Shown: in pieces, positions 33,482 to 34,520 of the stretch
How the letters are laid out: each line of letters starts with the position of its first letter
Position numbering within the stretch: position 1 is the first letter of the stretch
Source: an uncultured Opitutia bacterium
GTDB lineage: Bacteria; Verrucomicrobiota; Verrucomicrobiia; Opitutales; UBA953
DNA: 34,520 nt
Assembly: GCA_903929325.1 (NCBI GenBank)
Contig: CAIYUD010000251.1
Coordinates: 1 to 34,520 of the forward strand
Direction of reading: 5' to 3'
Position numbers and translations under genes: made by a program
Notes under the pieces: generated by a model
The model's input: the letters and a program-made list of their open reading frames with translations, nothing else
What the model was told of the DNA's origin: nothing
Databases searched by the model: none

Positions 33482-34520
33482 TTAGACGCGAACGAGTTTG
33501 ATCGGGAAAGTCCGGCCCGAGTTCCACTGGGCAACGTAGATAGACTCTTCGTCATCGATGGCTACGCCGTGGGGGAAGTGGAAGGGGTTGTTGGCAGAAG
33601 TGGTTACCTTTTGCAGAACGCCATCTTTATAGACAGGCGCATCACCGCCCACATTCGAGACGACTTTAAAATCGGCATCGACGACAGAAATGAGTCCAGC
33701 TGTACCCGGCGGGATTGCGCAATTCGCATTGAGAGAGATCTGCGGGATGAAGCTATGTTTACCGTGCTGAGTGACAAAACATGGGAAGCAATTCGCGAAG
33801 GTGAATTTTGCGAGCGCCTTGCCGTTGAGATCGAAACGCTTGATGGCGCTCTCTTGTCGTGAGGCGATGTTGAAGTAAGACTTTCCTGAACGAGTGTCGA
33901 CGCTGCCACCATGACACGTCGCGAGGTGCGCAAGGTCATTTCCAGGTAGGTGGTTGCCTCCAAAAACGGAAATCTCTTCGCCCTTTGCACTATAGCGCGT
34001 GACCTGAGAAGACCCGTAGCCATCCATCACGTAAAATTCACCATTAGGGGCAACCGCAACATCGGTCGGGCAATAGCCGACTTTAGGGTCAACGTAACGT
34101 CCACCCTTGGGCCGCCCTAACTCCAAGAGAACTTTACCATCAAGGGTGCACTTAAAGATCTTTCGGCTATTCGTGTCGGTAAGGAATAAAAATTCTGTGC
34201 CGTTTTGGTTCACGAGGGTCATACCATGTGCCCCTGGGAACTTCTTTTCCCACGTCGTCAGCAATTTTCCTGAACGATCATAAATCATCATGCTATTTGA
34301 AGTGTCCGTATTAAACAGGAAGATACGGCCAGCTTTATCCTGTACCATGGCATGGCAGTCGTTGACGGTGCGGCCCTCCGTCTTACCCCAGCCCACAATT
34401 GGACGGTAACGGAAATCGCCTTGTCCAAGAATTTCAGGGTGCGTATCGCCATCGGCAGCCCATGCACGGCGGGCAAAGAGACCAGAGACAATGGAGATGG
34501 TTGCGAATTGTCCAAGAAAC
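33482..34520 (-). CDS. Exported NHL/six-bladed beta-propeller protein, start beyond window edge
   Basis: The frame is open from the stop at 33482 to the window edge, so the true start is missing; the GTG at 34396 is internal. The visible N-terminus reads FLGQFATISIVSGLFARRAWA then ADGDTHPE, the hydrophobic core and AWA cleavage site of a signal peptide. The FLGQ start would fit a Tat signal if RR lies just outside. The mature part has NHL-like blades: DCHAMVQDKAGRIFLFN, GAHGMTLV, CPTDVAVAPNGEFYVMDGYG, PHGVAIDDEESIYVAQW. Such proteins are common in Verrucomicrobiota and Planctomycetota; the enzymatic role, if any, is unknown. Confidence 0.82.
   Translation of the reverse strand, partial: FLGQFATISIVSGLFARRAWAADGDTHPEILGQGDFRYRPIVGWGKTEGRTVNDCHAMVQDKAGRIFLFNTDTSNSMMIYDRSGKLLTTWEKKFPGAHGMTLVNQNGTEFLFLTDTNSRKIFKCTLDGKVLLELGRPKGGRYVDPKVGYCPTDVAVAPNGEFYVMDGYGSSQVTRYSAKGEEISVFGGNHLPGNDLAHLATCHGGSVDTRSGKSYFNIASRQESAIKRFDLNGKALAKFTFANCFPCFVTQHGKHSFIPQISLNANCAIPPGTAGLISVVDADFKVVSNVGGDAPVYKDGVLQKVTTSANNPFHFPHGVAIDDEESIYVAQWNSGRTFPIKLVRV

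Noticed and set aside
1..34520. CRISPR array, insertion sequences, prophage genes, tRNA or rRNA genes
   Set aside because: No regularly spaced repeats, transposase or integrase motifs, or RNA gene signatures were seen on either strand.

Overview
The window is a gene-dense piece of bacterial chromosome with no mobile elements, tRNA or rRNA genes or CRISPR. Gene content points to a Verrucomicrobiota-like bacterium, perhaps of the Opitutae. The clues are a TIGR03790-type protein, an exported beta-propeller protein of the kind common in Verrucomicrobiota and Planctomycetota, a single-chain GlyRS, the Asn/Gln amidotransferase GatCAB, a diderm envelope (lipoprotein, MCE protein), and start sites mostly without Shine-Dalgarno sequences. 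This placement is inference from gene families; no marker gene was compared. No stretch longer than about 160 bases lacks a gene.

Layout. Positions 2-1081 (+): 3' part of corA, cut by the window edge. Positions 1092-11551 (-): rpmI, rplT, a terminator-like hairpin, then pheS-pheT-gatC-gatA-gatB-an Mpv17-like membrane protein-priA, tightly packed with ATGA overlaps. This is a translation-supply cluster with the replication-restart helicase at its end. Positions 11702-20000 (+): a PrxQ/BCP-like peroxiredoxin, infC, an N-acetylmuramoyl-L-alanine amidase, a CLC-F type anion transporter (likely fluoride/proton antiporter), a TIGR03790 protein, rpsA with six S1 domains and a textbook terminator, and a cardiolipin synthase-like phospholipase D. 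Positions 19997-21118 (-): metX, divergent from a Fur-family regulator (21178) whose stop overlaps a fused MurU-AmgK protein (21695-23380, +).

Positions 23359-31674 (-) form a second long operon: scpB-pheA-MCE protein-glyQS-a large coiled-coil membrane protein-a proline/serine-rich lipoprotein. Divergent from it is ilvD (31777-33462, +). The window ends in a partial exported beta-propeller protein (33482 to the edge, -).

Working together: PheST, GlyQS and GatCAB charge tRNAs, and IF-3, L20, L35 and S1 serve the ribosome. PheA, IlvD and MetX supply phenylalanine, branched-chain amino acids and methionine. The amidase cuts peptidoglycan and the MurU-AmgK fusion may return released MurNAc to UDP-MurNAc.

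The least explained parts are the MCE/coiled-coil/lipoprotein set inside the scpB-pheA-glyQS operon, the Mpv17-like gene locked between gatB and priA, and the single-chain MurU-AmgK protein coupled to a Fur regulator.
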